From Diphasiastrum complanatum (taxonomy: Eukaryota > Streptophyta > Lycopodiopsida > Lycopodiales > Lycopodiaceae): a DNA stretch of 64,000 bases. The notes below the pieces were generated by a model. It was not told where the DNA came from. It did not search any database and was given only the letters and a program-made list of their open reading frames with translations. Location of the stretch: NCBI GenBank assembly GCA_029204225.1, contig CM055108.1, positions 47,337,146 through 47,401,145 on the forward strand, read 5' to 3'. The translations under genes were made by a program, and so were the position numbers. Position 1 is the stretch's first letter, and each line of letters starts with the position of its first letter. Positions 37,501 to 47,829 of the stretch are shown one piece after another.

Positions 37501-37712
37501 GCATGGATATGCTATGGATATTGTAGTTGGCGGATGCAATCAGAAAGAAGAGAGCAAGAAGATGATGGAGAGAGAGTCCCGCATCCCGCACCTGCTCAAA
37601 CCTTACCTTGTAGCATGGATATGCTATGGATATTGCAGTTGGCGGATGCAATCAGAAAGAAGAGAGCAAGAAGACGATGGAGAGAGAGGCCCGCATCCCG
37701 CCTGCTCGCGAT
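37501..37712. repeat. two tandem copies of a 112 bp unit upstream of the membrane-protein gene
   Basis: The unit beginning gcatggatatgctatggata occurs at 37501-37612 and 37613-37712. It lies 500-700 bp upstream of the start codon at 38206, so it may overlap the promoter region. Confidence 0.88.
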
Positions 37713-38205
37713 TGAGAGAAAGACAGAGCGCTCGCACATTATGGGGGGAAAGAAATTGAAATCGTGTGTGCACGTGCGTGTGCCCAAAAAAAAGAAAAAA
37801 AAATTGCTTCTACGTGTTATTTTTTCCATGCATAGGACCTTTCTCACGTTTTTTAACTTTTCGCGTTGTAAAACGCGTGACATTCTGTTGCGGGCAAAGC
37901 GTGACATTTTTGATGGCATGGCAACATTCTCTCTCTAAAATAGTTTTAATATATATATCACATAAACCACCATAGCATAAGATGAAGGTGGGACTGGGTC
38001 CAGGGCCTAGGCCCACGAGGCACGATGTACATCGAGTAAACGTGGGTAAGAGGCATGTCACTTGCATCAACATATGCATCTTCGTCGAACTTGGAAGCAG
38101 CCCTCGTTCTCCCCTGCTGCTCCTCCTCCTCCTCCTCCTCTTCTTCTTCTTCTTCTTGCACACTGCCCACACAGGAACCTCCTCCTCCTCCTCCTGGAAA
38201 CAAGA

Positions 38206-38835
38206 ATGAATACGAACCACAGCAATTTCGACAGCAGCAGCAATGGCAATGGCAACAGCATCAAAAGAAAGAGTCGCCAGCAGTCGATCGAGGAAATTGA
38301 GGCAAGCACTCCTCATAAAGTGCTGTTACAGGAGTGGCAAAATGAAGAAAGTCTTCTCAGGTCCAGGATCGAGCGCAAAGAACTCAAATACAACAACGCC
38401 CAGAACGAAATCTACCAGCTCCTTGGCCTGTTCTTCGTTTTCCAGGGTGTGATCTTAACGGCAGTCGCGCAAGCCCAGGCACTCACTTGCAAACATTGGT
38501 GGAGCCCCTTCACTCTCTCGCTCTTTGCCTCTCTTGCCACTCTCGGTGCCCTTCTGGAGAAGCTTGCTGCTCTTCGAAAGTTCCAACAACAACTGCTCCT
38601 GGATAAGGATAATGCACGAATTCTATTCTGTTCTATCAGAGACCTCAAGGATAAAGGCTCCAGCTTCGACCTCGAATCAGATCCTGGCCGTACCAAAAAT
38701 CAACGAAGGCTACTGTGTTCAGCCAAAAGAGAAGCAAGCATTTATATTTTCTTCTATGGAGCTGCTGTGATGACTGTGCTGGTGCTTTTCTCTGTAATAA
38801 TTCTTGCATCCTGCGTAAAAATTCTGTGTCACTAG
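38206..38835 (+). CDS. small plant membrane protein, two predicted transmembrane regions
   Basis: An intronless 209-codon frame. I start at the ATG at 38206 because the 48 codons upstream are low-complexity Pro/Leu translated from a CTC/CTT microsatellite. A hydrophilic N-terminus (Asn/Ser-rich, then K-R-K-S-R) precedes a helical, charged stretch (E-W-Q-N-E-E-S-L-L-R-S-R-I-E-R-K-E-L). Then N-A-Q-N-E-I-Y-Q-L-L leads into hydrophobic segments around residues 75-92 and 98-116, a charged middle, and a final strong membrane segment near residues 180-206. It resembles a conserved land-plant family of uncharacterised transmembrane proteins with an R-x-E-L-x-Y-N-x-A-x-N-x-I-Y motif followed by F-V-F-Q-G-V. 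Function is unknown. The reading frame is intact. Confidence 0.8.
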   Translation: MNTNHSNFDSSSNGNGNSIKRKSRQQSIEEIEASTPHKVLLQEWQNEESLLRSRIERKELKYNNAQNEIYQLLGLFFVFQGVILTAVAQAQALTCKHWWSPFTLSLFASLATLGALLEKLAALRKFQQQLLLDKDNARILFCSIRDLKDKGSSFDLESDPGRTKNQRRLLCSAKREASIYIFFYGAAVMTVLVLFSVIILASCVKILCH

Positions 38836-41305
38836 TAAATATTCTACTGCATAGTGACTGACAACCGAGCGAGCAGTATATCATATTGCACAACTTCTGT
38901 ACCTTTTTTACTCTCGATCCCGATCCGAGCCTTAAAATTGAGTTGAATATCTGGATCATCGGGTGTTTATTAAAGCATAGACTTATAAACTAAAATCGGT
39001 ATACAGTGAGAATTGCACACGTTGATTCTATTAAAAGATCGAGCTGCCTGTCTTCGGCCAGAACAGCAGCCTCCATCAACTAGCATACTTTTTCTTGGAG
39101 CTTTAGGTGGTGTTTTTTCGTTTGAGAATGATCCTTTCAGATGGAATGGTTATTGATTTGATACTTGTGCTGGTCACGACCTAGATTGATGCAACAATTG
39201 GTCTAAGCAAATATAGCCTGATGTGAAAGAATGCAGGAAAATTTTACCGATTATGCTTACATCAAGTGGAACGCACTACATTAAAACCTTGTTAAACATT
39301 AAACTATTAAATAATTGAGTCACAGAAAGGGCATGGAAATTTCTGAAAAATGGTGTTGGGGTGTGTGTGTGTTCTTCCTGTTTCATGACAATGAGTTCAC
39401 ATTGCAAATGTCTTACAGTAGGCTACCTAGCATTACAGGTCTCAATGAAAAATTATCATGATATTCTAAAAAGATCTTCCTGGATTTGTGCCAATCCGAG
39501 TCTGAAAGACTCCATTTTGCAAGATGGACTTCCTTTACAGGAAAAAATTTGAATAGGTGTGACGACAGCTGTCTTGCATTAAACTATCAAATTGGATGCT
39601 TAGTTTTGGACTGCTAAGTGAAAAGTCTGAAATTTGGGATTCAAATGCATTCAGAGCCACTTCCTTTCTAGTGAGTTTGAATCAGTGTTCAAACACACTT
39701 CGATGCAACATCCATAAGTCGGTCTCTCAAAATGCAGTCATCACATCCTGGATAACATTGATGGCACACGTCTAATCAAGTAGGGCTATTACGCAGAGAG
39801 ACTACTTACAATTATTGGAAGAATTAATCAGTACCATAGTATTGACATGTCATTCATACTTGTCTTTTACATGATTAAGAAGCCTAGAGATTAATGCAAT
39901 TGACATCCTGTATTTTCATAAGAAACTTGGACTTGCTAAGCTCTCAGATAGACTAGCAGTTGCAGAGAAGCAAGATAAAATTGATCCAATTAACACCTAA
40001 AAATTGAATCTGATAAGCTAGATGAGATGGAGTACAAGATTCAAGATGGCCAAATAGATCTGAAGATGACCCAAAGTACCAAAAGAAAAAGATAGTAGTG
40101 CAAAATTGCTCAAATTTTAAAGACTATTGAGACGTTCCAGCAATTACATGGAGTCCAAGATTAAAGTTTTAACAAGACAGCTTTCATATTTGAGATTGCG
40201 TATCCATATCGACCACTTTTTATATGTTACCAAACATCCCCTCATCTAGGATTATAACCTTTAAAAAGGTCACAATTGTGGAAAGTTTGTTAACTCAGAA
40301 ATTTACTATTGCAATTTTAAGTGTTTAAAACACTGAATTGACAAATGTGCTTAAAGCTCCCTTGCAAAACAACGCCATCTCATCAATTGACATAGGCCGA
40401 CTTCTGATCTGTAGCCCTAGATGCGTCTTTCTCATCACTAGCAAAAATCAACATGTATTCAATTTTTTGTTCCTTATCAAAAAGCTCTAATGTATGCTAT
40501 TATAAAATCTCAAAGACGAAATTAGACTCTAGTGTGGCCAAAAGCCAAATCAATAGTGTTTTTTATACTTCTACCAAGACATAATCAAATAGCACTTTAC
40601 ATTTAGTAGTGTAATTGTCAACACACTTCAGATGTCCCTAACCAATTTACACAATAATATGGGCACGTTGTAAAGGCCTGCAATAAATCTCTTACAGGAT
40701 AGTACGCATCCCTAAAGGCAATGAACTTATTGGAGTTGGTGAAACAATAATGCAGCAGCATTAACATTTCGAAACCCAAATATTATGAAGACTACAAATC
40801 CAAAGCGAATTTCTTTAATTATTATTTTAAAATCATTTTGAACAACAATTGCTCGAAACTCAAGTTGGTCCCATGCTTTCTGACACCATTTTCACCTCCT
40901 ACAGATGGTTACTTGGCATGGTGGTTGTTATGTCCATGTCCAGTATGTGGGATTCGGAATAATTCCTGACATGGATAGATGATACTCCAGTGTTTAAGGT
41001 ATAGTGTATACAGATCACCAGCCTCTAAAGTACTTTTGCAATCAAAACAATTTGAGGGGTCGTAAAGCTCGCTTTGATTTTTCAAAGGAAGCTCTAACCA
41101 AGTTGCAGACGCTCTTAATCGGATTGGTGAATTTAATGAACTTTCATTCCCCCAGATTTCGATTGATCTATATCTTTTGTTGAGAGGAAAGTTACATTTG
41201 TGGATGTCCAAGGATTTTTACTCATGAGCCTAGACAAGAACATACTATATTTGGAAAAGAGGCCAAAAATTTTATAGGGCACTTACTAGAAATAGAACCC
41301 TTCAC
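38836..41305. other. intergenic, one weak minus-strand frame
   Basis: AT-rich. A minus-strand open stretch (41211-40909, 100 codons, beginning L-D-I-H-K-C-N-F without an ATG) has coding-like residues but no recognisable family. It ends just upstream of the H3-like promoter. Nothing else is supported. Confidence 0.35.
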
Positions 41306-41313
41306 TATATAAG
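41306..41313 (+). promoter_or_regulatory. TATA box of the H3-like gene
   Basis: TATATAAG followed by GGTGC, about 120 bases before the H3-like start codon. Spacing fits a TATA box plus a roughly 90-base leader. Confidence 0.55.
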
Positions 41314-41646
41314 GGTGCTTGGGTCCTCATTTCTCCACTTCATCCCTTGAGTGTCAGAGTGTCAGTTTTTTTAAATTCTCTGTTTTTCATCTCTCGTGTT
41401 CTCTGATACGTTTTCAAAGGCTAACCAATGTCGGAGAAAATGGCACGGACGAAACAAACGGCTAGAGATCCCAGAGTGACTGCATTGCTCCATAGGGATG
41501 CACTAGCCACCCTCAATAAGAGAGAGAGAGACGGGAGAGCAGAAGCAGGAGTAGGAGTCGCAGCCCTATAGCGTCTCAAGAAGATCCGGCCACTCAGCGT
41601 GAAGCTGAGGAGGACATGGCCCATACAGCAGCTGCATAAGAGGACC

Positions 41647-41711
41647 AGACTGAGCAGCAGCAGCAAGAAGACCAGCAGCAGCAGGAGGACCAGCAGCAGC
41701 AGCAACAACAG
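41647..41711 (+). repeat. CAG/CAA repeat encoding polyglutamine in the H3-like tail
   Basis: Interrupted CAG runs encode Q-rich blocks separated by E-D. The reading frame is the same as that of the histone fold. Confidence 0.85.
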
Positions 41712-42120
41712 CCAACACGAGAAAAAAGACCTTCTCCAACGGCAACTGAGCGGGAGGAAACAATGAAGTTCCTAGATGAGGAGCTTGCGGCATCGGGTGA
41801 GTTGCCGGTTCTGAATGATTCTTTCTTCGACCCATTTCCACCAGCAATGGGCATGGACACATCAAATTTAGGCACATCGGGGGACACCACACCCACCATG
41901 TCACCTCCAAGTCACGGCCCGGTGATGGGTCCGATGATGTCGTTGCTGGTGGGTGGTTTTGATGAGGGCACCCCGATGTCGAACACAACAAGGATGAAGT
42001 AGAAGGCGACCCATAGATGGTCAGAGAGAGGAGCACACAAGCGAAAAAGAAAGAATCCTCGTAAGGTAGGGTCTACATCAAAGCGACGGAACCCTGCAGC
42101 TCAGCAACCATCACCACTGC

Positions 42121-42240
42121 CCACACCGCCAACATCACCTCCACCGCCTCCGCCCCCACCGCCTCCGCCCTCACCGCCTCCACCACCACCTCCACCACCA
42201 CCACCACCACCACCACCACCACCACCACCACCACCTCCAA
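42121..42240 (+). repeat. CCN repeat encoding polyproline in the H3-like tail
   Basis: CCA/CCG/CCT codons with rare Ser and Thr form a run of about 35 residues in the histone-fold frame. Confidence 0.9.
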
Positions 42241-42915
42241 GTTCTGCCGCAGCTGGCCCAAGTAGGACCGTAGAGCGTCGCAGGGATAGGCCGGCCCCTC
42301 GTGCAACACCATGGGCTGGAAAGGAGCTCCGCAGGATGCAGCCACCATCTCCTCGACCGCGTAGGAAGCACAGGATCGCAAAGTGGCTCCAGGATATACG
42401 GAACTATCAGAAGTCCGTAAAATTTTTGATCCCTAGGGCCCCTTTTGTGAGGCTTGTAAAAGAAATAGTCGATGAATTTTCCTTGGGGAACAGAGTTACG
42501 GTAGATGCGGTATCCGCAATACAAGAGTTTGCGGAAATGTACCTAACGCAGCTCTTTGAGGACTTATTTTTGTGTGCAGTGCACGGGAAGAGAGTCACAA
42601 TACTCCCGAAGGATCTCCACCTAGCTAGAAGGCTAAGGAGAGAGCGGAATTAAAAATATCATGTACATGATTTTATTTATAATATACTGAAGATTTGGTG
42701 TCAAGTGTCTTGCAGAATTTCAGGTTGTGTGAATGCAAATTGTTGTGATTGAGTTTGATATCTGATTTCAGTACTGTTTATGTGAATGCAGTCATTTGAA
42801 AATTTTAGTATCATCTATGTGAATGCAGTGATTTAAAATTTTCAGTACTATGGGAATGGTAGTTTATTTAACCATGTTGTAGATAAGATAGGTTTCCATG
42901 TCGTGGCATGGAAAT

Positions 42916-42980
42916 CACGCCAAGGCGCGACCAGGGCCCGTTTGACCAGGTCAAACGGGCCCTGGTCGCGCCCTGGCGTG
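42916..42980. repeat. GC-rich hairpin, 32-bp arms, 1-nt loop
   Basis: Left arm 42916-42947 and right arm 42949-42980 are reverse complements at 31 of 32 positions, with a single A between. The core is agggcccgtttgacc and its complement. It stands out in AT-rich surroundings and lies between the 3' ends of two converging genes. Confidence 0.93.
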
Positions 42981-43306
42981 AAAATCACGTCACGTAAAAA
43001 AAGGAGGAGAAATCTTTATCAGAAACAAAAATCAAATTCTAAATTCAATAAATAAGCACATCATATAATGATAACAGAGAATTAGGAGAGTCCACAAGAA
43101 AAAAAGGACAAAATCTTTATTCACATTTGATCCATTTCCTTCAGAGAGGACTTCAGCTTCTCTGATCGCTTCTCTAATGAAAGTATTGGTTTTAACATTT
43201 CTAATGCTAATTTAGGAGCATCTCCCTCATCCTCATAAGGGCCAATTAAACCCGAGAGAATGAGTCGGGTATCGAATCCAGGACAGAAATAATTCAAAAC
43301 GGCTTT

Positions 43307-44592
43307 TCAGAGGACACAGTAAGCCTTTGGCGCTGACGGTGACAAATCCAGCTCACCAATGTGCTTGGAGAGTGCTTTGCATTTAAGAAGCTCTGTCTGT
43401 CCATCTGGGCTATACTTGTTGCTGAAGCAGAAAATAAAGTTGTTGGGCAAGTTCCCAATGTAGTGGGCCATAGACTTGTCCAGAGTTCCTGCTTCAACTT
43501 TCTCCCGAGAGCCACCCCTTCGCATTGCAAATGCATCAAGCTCCACTGCATCCTGCATTTGGTTCAAATTATTGCAAAATCAGTATAATGAAGACAAACA
43601 AACATAACAAACACACGCAAGTTGAATTGTTGGGTCAGACTTGCCTCGGTGCCTTCATCAATGTCTTCGGTTTGCACAAGGTTAATTCCTTTGCCTTTGT
43701 ACTTCACGTCAGCAGTTTTCCCTTCGAGTACCTCGAATGGCCTTGTTTGAACTGGTGGTGGTTGAAGCGTTTTCAATTGGCAAAGCACCCTTGCCAGTGC
43801 TTGCTCAGTGGTGTCCGTGTCATGCCCGATCAACTTCTCATACGTGTCGTCGGGCTGGGTGTGGTCGAAAGTGGAACTGCCATTCTGCAAATTTACCAAT
43901 GCTGCCAGCATCTCATCTTCTCGCAAGCCGAGAATATGTTGCAAGTCATGCATGAACACATACTCTTGCCCATCAATGATGATTGGAGCAAGGCCATGGA
44001 TTGGAAGCACGACATCATCGGACTCATCTATATCTTCTGGCTTCGCTGATGTGGATGCACCTGTTGTCTCTTGCGCAGCCAAGATTGCTTCGTGCTCCGC
44101 AGATAAATCTTCCTCTTCACCCGGGTCATTCATCTCGTTCACCTGCTCACTAGGATTGTGTTTCTTGCTGGCCACAGTCGCTGGAAACTCATTAAGCAAT
44201 AAAATAACAGTAATCTCACCGGATAGAAACTTATTTCCTACACTTTCAAGATCAAAAGTTTTCAGCTGATCCTTCGTCAGCTCCAAGTAATGATCGTTAC
44301 CCAAGTGACTAATAAATTTGTTGAGACGAGCGATAAAGGGTCTATCTCCTTTCCATATATAACTAAGCAAGTTATATGGAATCCACATGATAGTTGAGCC
44401 AGGAATTTGTATGGCATAAGGCTTCAAAGTTTCATCTATATACTCACTCACGAAAGTGAATGCATCCATATTAGCCCGTAAAGTGGCAAGCGTGTCTATT
44501 CTACCAGTAAACATACAATAAATATGATCTAACTGATCTAAAAACTCTGTGGGGGCTAGCAGATTGGCCAACTCTATTTTAGGGGACAACAT
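43307..44592 (-). CDS. protein B, unknown function, two exons, downstream of transposase-like locus 2
   Basis: Exon 1 is 44592-43615 (326 codons) and exon 2 is 43552-43307, joined by a 62-bp phase-0 intron (tgcgt|gtgtttg ... aatgcag|gatgc). Total 407 residues, intact. The first ~155 residues look alpha-helical (A-N-L-L-A-P-T-E-F-L-D-Q-L at the start; K-F-L-S-G-E-I-T-V-I-L-L-L-N-E-F-P near 140). An acidic disordered segment follows (residues ~165-210, D-P-G-E-E-E-D and D-E-S-D-D). Next comes a compact block I-D-G-Q-E-Y-V-F-M-H-D-L-Q-H-I-L-G-L near 220, then a basic linker. Exon 2 carries D-A-V-E-L-D-A-F-A-M-R-R-G-G, which recurs at 1872. I recognise no known family. It is 265 bp downstream of protein A on the same strand, suggesting one mobile module. 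Confidence 0.6.
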
Positions 44593-44856
44593 TGTTATGC
44601 AACTAAGAACACTAATTGACTAGCAAACTAGTAGTCTAATTGAACAAGACAAGCTAAATTACGAGGAAACAAATTTCAACAAAGCAAGATGTGACAACAA
44701 AATGAAAACCCTTACTCTTATGTAGAGGGACGTGTATCCAAAAATAGATATTATTATAAAACCAAATAAAATAAGTTCTATTTAAAACAACAATCCAATT
44801 CGGCAGTTTATTTATCACAAAGGAATATTCGAATTACAATTCAACATAAATTGTTT

Positions 44857-46079
44857 CTATTCCATCTCATCAGTTTCTGTGGTTTCTCTAGCGTTGTTTT
44901 CCAAAACATTGGATGTTGGTGTCCTCGACATCCATCTCTTTCCAACTTGGACTCTAGACATCCTCCATTCTTGATGCCTTGTTCTAGCATTAGAGGATTG
45001 CCATGTTGTCTTTCTGACTGAATTTGAATTGGAGATCATTGAACACAACTCTTCAGTTCTTGTGTTTTGAAAGTGTCCTCGGCCCAAAACTCCTCTGTAA
45101 AACCATTGGAATATCTCAACCAATGCATTGCTAAGACCCTTTCCTCCGCCATGCCGTGAATTTTTGAAATACGCAGCCTTTGCCCTGTAATGACTCTTTT
45201 CCATGCCTTGCGTATTCCAAATAGCTAATGATCCATAGGTTTTCATAAACCTTGGTCACATGCGTACACCATCTCTTTAACATTTGAATTTGGCTTGAAC
45301 TTGTCGACTAGCTTTTTTGCAATTCTCAAGCGAATTGAATCACTTGTTTCATCTTCCACAATCTTAATCAAATCTTTACCCTTCAAAAAATGTTTCATAT
45401 ATTTGCCGGCAAGAAAATCTTTTCCAACCGTCTTTTTCAAGAACTCTTTTGTGTCCCTCATACGTCTTTTACTGGCACCACCACCTGGTGCCAAAGCTTC
45501 TAGTTTGTGTCTCTTAGTGTTTTCATTTTCTGCTTGTTGATCCATCGAGACTCTATGCTTTCGTTGTAAGCCATATATTGTCCTCTGAAATATACTGATT
45601 GAAGATTGCAATTCTTCAATTTTCGCGACAGAACTGGCAAGCTCTATTTTCAAACCATTTATCTCCTGCTCCAATTTCATATTTATTCCATGCAATGACT
45701 TTAAATTGTCATTCATACTCAATATATGAATGTTTGCCGTATTTGCCAATGTCTCAGCTTGAATTCTTCGAGAATCCATTGCTTGACAATAGCCAAGCAG
45801 TCCATTCCGACCATCCTCAACGAACCTTAACAAACTATGTACATCAGAAAATTTAGGAGGAGCATCTACCAGTGGATTATGAGGGTATAAATCACCTCTT
45901 ACCCATAGGTCAATATGTTTTTTTCCTTCTAATCTCCAACAATGCATGTCATACGGATTTAAGTTAACACCCCATGCAACTTTGGTGTTCGCATAATCCT
46001 TCTCTAACTTCACATGTAAGTGATACTTGGTTGTCATCTTGAAGATGTCGAATTTCCCAAAAGAATCTATGTAGAACAT
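44857..46079 (-). pseudogene. transposase-like protein A, locus 2, core-deleted
   Basis: The first frame (46079-45243, 278 residues) starts M-F-Y-I-D-S-F-G-K-F and contains L-Y-P-H-N-P, L-L-R-F-V-E-D-G, L-L-G-Y-C-Q near residues 90-120. A likely coiled coil follows (about 125-190, S-M-N-D-N-L-K-S-L through I-E-E-L-Q-S-S), then a basic Gly-rich stretch and V-Y-A-C-D-Q. The last part corresponds to A-C-D-V-S-G at about 6385 in locus 1. A second frame (45246-44857, 129 residues) then gives the C-terminal part W-N-T-Q-G-M-E-K-S-H-Y-R-A-K and N-S-R-H-G-G-G-K. The Glu of G-M-E-K-S-H is a plausible last metal ligand. The catalytic core seen in locus 1 is absent between them, and the frames differ, so this copy is a non-autonomous deletion derivative. 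Confidence 0.55.
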
Positions 46080-47780
46080 TACAGTATACCTTAATCAAAT
46101 GGTGTCAAAGTTCAATGTGAACTAACCATGATATAAGCCTTATTAGGCATATACTAGTTTCCATCCCTAGGGTCCTATTGTAGTTAGGACAATGAAAGGT
46201 CGTCCTATACTAACCCTACTCTAGTTGTAATTTGTAACTAACCTATTAGTTGTCTATTATAGTTTATGCAAATAACCTACAATAGTCTATGAAAATGAGA
46301 CCTACATTTAGGCCTTAACTCTTGCTCACCTTGTATGGTAACCCAAGGTAAAGGTGCCACGTAGGATTGATTAGCACTAAATTAATTATGATTAGAAAAC
46401 TTGTTTAGGCAAGGAAGAGGCCCTTTTTGAGTCCAAAAAGGGCCCTAATGTCTTGAGTAAAAACTGAAAGATATGCCATAAAATGTTGAAAAGAATACTA
46501 ATGTTGAGCTTTTATCAAGTGTAATATCGCTTCAATTTGCTACTATGATGAATGTTGAAAATGGCACACCTTCTATGATTCTAGCATGGCTATTCAAATT
46601 GGTTCTATGAACAATAATTTATACCAAAGTTGAGTTTAGGCTTTCTGTATTTTAGCATTGTAGCAATGCAGAAAGTCTTATCTTGTAAAGTTTTTTTTCC
46701 TTCAAAAGTTGAGCATGCCATGTTTTTCATCGATCTTTTTCCACTTTTATTGCCCGCTAGGATAGTATTTCACTTTAAGGTCATTTGTTGAGTGTACCCA
46801 GTCTCCTTCGCAAAGACTCTGATTTTTCCAACCTTTAAGTGACATCAATTCACCAACTAGAAATTATAAATTGGACAAGCATTTGACCAATAGCTACTTT
46901 ACTATCTAAACCACTCCAAATTTGATTCAAATTAAAGCTGAGATAAGAAATACACCAAGGAAAACAAAATCAATCAAAACATTTCATTATGATGGTAAAA
47001 ATGATAATATCAAAAAAAAAAATTGAAAAATCAAGGAACTTGCAAAAAGTTTCAAAATATTTACCAATCTCTTTAAATTTAAAAAGATTCATGTTGAACA
47101 CATTGATTTATAGATCAAATGCTTTGACACAAGTGCCATGTGCTATATATCACAAATCGAGCTCGTCTAAGCCGAGAAGAGGCCAATCAAGAAGTACCTA
47201 TCACATTCATGTTGAAGAAAGCAAAAAAAAAACAAAAGAATCTTACATTACCAAAAATCATACATCAAAATGGAGAGCCAAATCCATTCCCTTGCATAAG
47301 GACGGAATGCTTTCGCACCATTACATGTGATAGGGCACAATGTGGCCAACAGATAGATTGTCAAAACATGTCCAAAACATCTCAAAAATTAAGATCGATG
47401 TAACTAGACTATTTGGACAAATACTAAACTAAACTTAACAATCATGTACGACTAACTAATAGTTAGTCATTTATTAGTCTATTGAGGTCTAAAGAGGGGT
47501 GCACCTTCATTTTATTTATTTATTGAGGTGAGGGAAACTTTTAGGTCCTCTGAAGTTTTATAATGCCTTAATTAAAGTATGCAAATTATGTTACATGATA
47601 GAGTAGCTCCTTTTAAATGGCATAGTTTTTGTAGCCTTCACCAAGTCTATCTAGAAAAATCTGAATGAGTTCCTTTTCCTTGACAACTCATGTACATGTA
47701 AGATTAGCATTGATAGTTTTAACTCTCAAAACATATTCATGAGCAGTTCCGCTATCAAACTTGTAACTTTGGTTGATTTG
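46080..47780. other. no supported gene
   Basis: AT-rich sequence upstream of locus 2 (on its minus-strand 5' side). Short frames at 46989-47400 have no recognisable motif. Terminal inverted repeats for the locus 2 element were sought by eye and not found. Confidence 0.35.
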
Positions 47781-47829
47781 AATGATCAAATTCAACATCC
47801 TTGATGTATTCTTGGGTTCATGCATATTT

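Larger units (their letters stand above)
41428..42653 (+). pseudogene. diverged histone H3-like / CENH3-like gene with long Gln/Pro-rich tail
   Basis: The ATG at 41440 gives M-A-R-T-K-Q-T-A-R-D-P: the canonical H3 tail start with K4 kept but K9-S10 replaced by D-P. An upstream ATG adds M-S-E-K. After a GA run (41520-41531) the frame must shift by one to enter a long frame encoding an S-R-S-R stretch, Gln-rich and acidic segments, a polyproline run (42121-42240), and a full histone fold (42372-42653). The fold shows R-N-Y-Q-K-S (alpha-N), [11 protein letters not shown] (alpha-1), [10 protein letters not shown]-x-x-L-F-E-D (alpha-2), [14 protein letters not shown] (loop 2) and L-A-R-R-L-R-R-E-R (alpha-3). 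A-P-F-V-R is seen in plant CENH3, whereas P-K-D and the loop-1 length are like ordinary H3. Lesions: the frameshift, TAA at 41637 and TAG at 42000. No intron is visible. The last ATG (42336) still opens an uninterrupted 105-residue frame covering the whole fold. Confidence 0.8.

Noticed and set aside
38062-38205. N-terminal extension of the membrane protein
   Set aside because: Pro/Leu runs translated from CTC/CTT repeats; the ATG at 38206 begins the family-like sequence.
41551-41640. An intron removing the frameshift and first stop of the H3-like gene
   Set aside because: GT...AG borders can be drawn, but the join stays in the wrong frame and soon meets a stop; no pyrimidine tract.
41594-42036. 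Minus-strand Leu/Cys/Ser-rich frames opposite the polyQ tract
   Set aside because: Antisense of CAG repeats.
42073-42524. Minus-strand frames rich in Val or Trp opposite the H3-like tail
   Set aside because: They are the antisense of the polyproline codon run; the + frame is explained by the H3-like protein.
43525-44269. Plus-strand frames opposite protein B
   Set aside because: Shadows of the minus-strand gene, whose splice sites and homologous exon at 1872 fix the strand.
45243-45246. ATGA stop-start overlap between the two locus 2 frames as a sign of coupled translation
   Set aside because: Comparison with locus 1 shows the catalytic core is deleted at this point, so the overlap is the deletion or frameshift scar.
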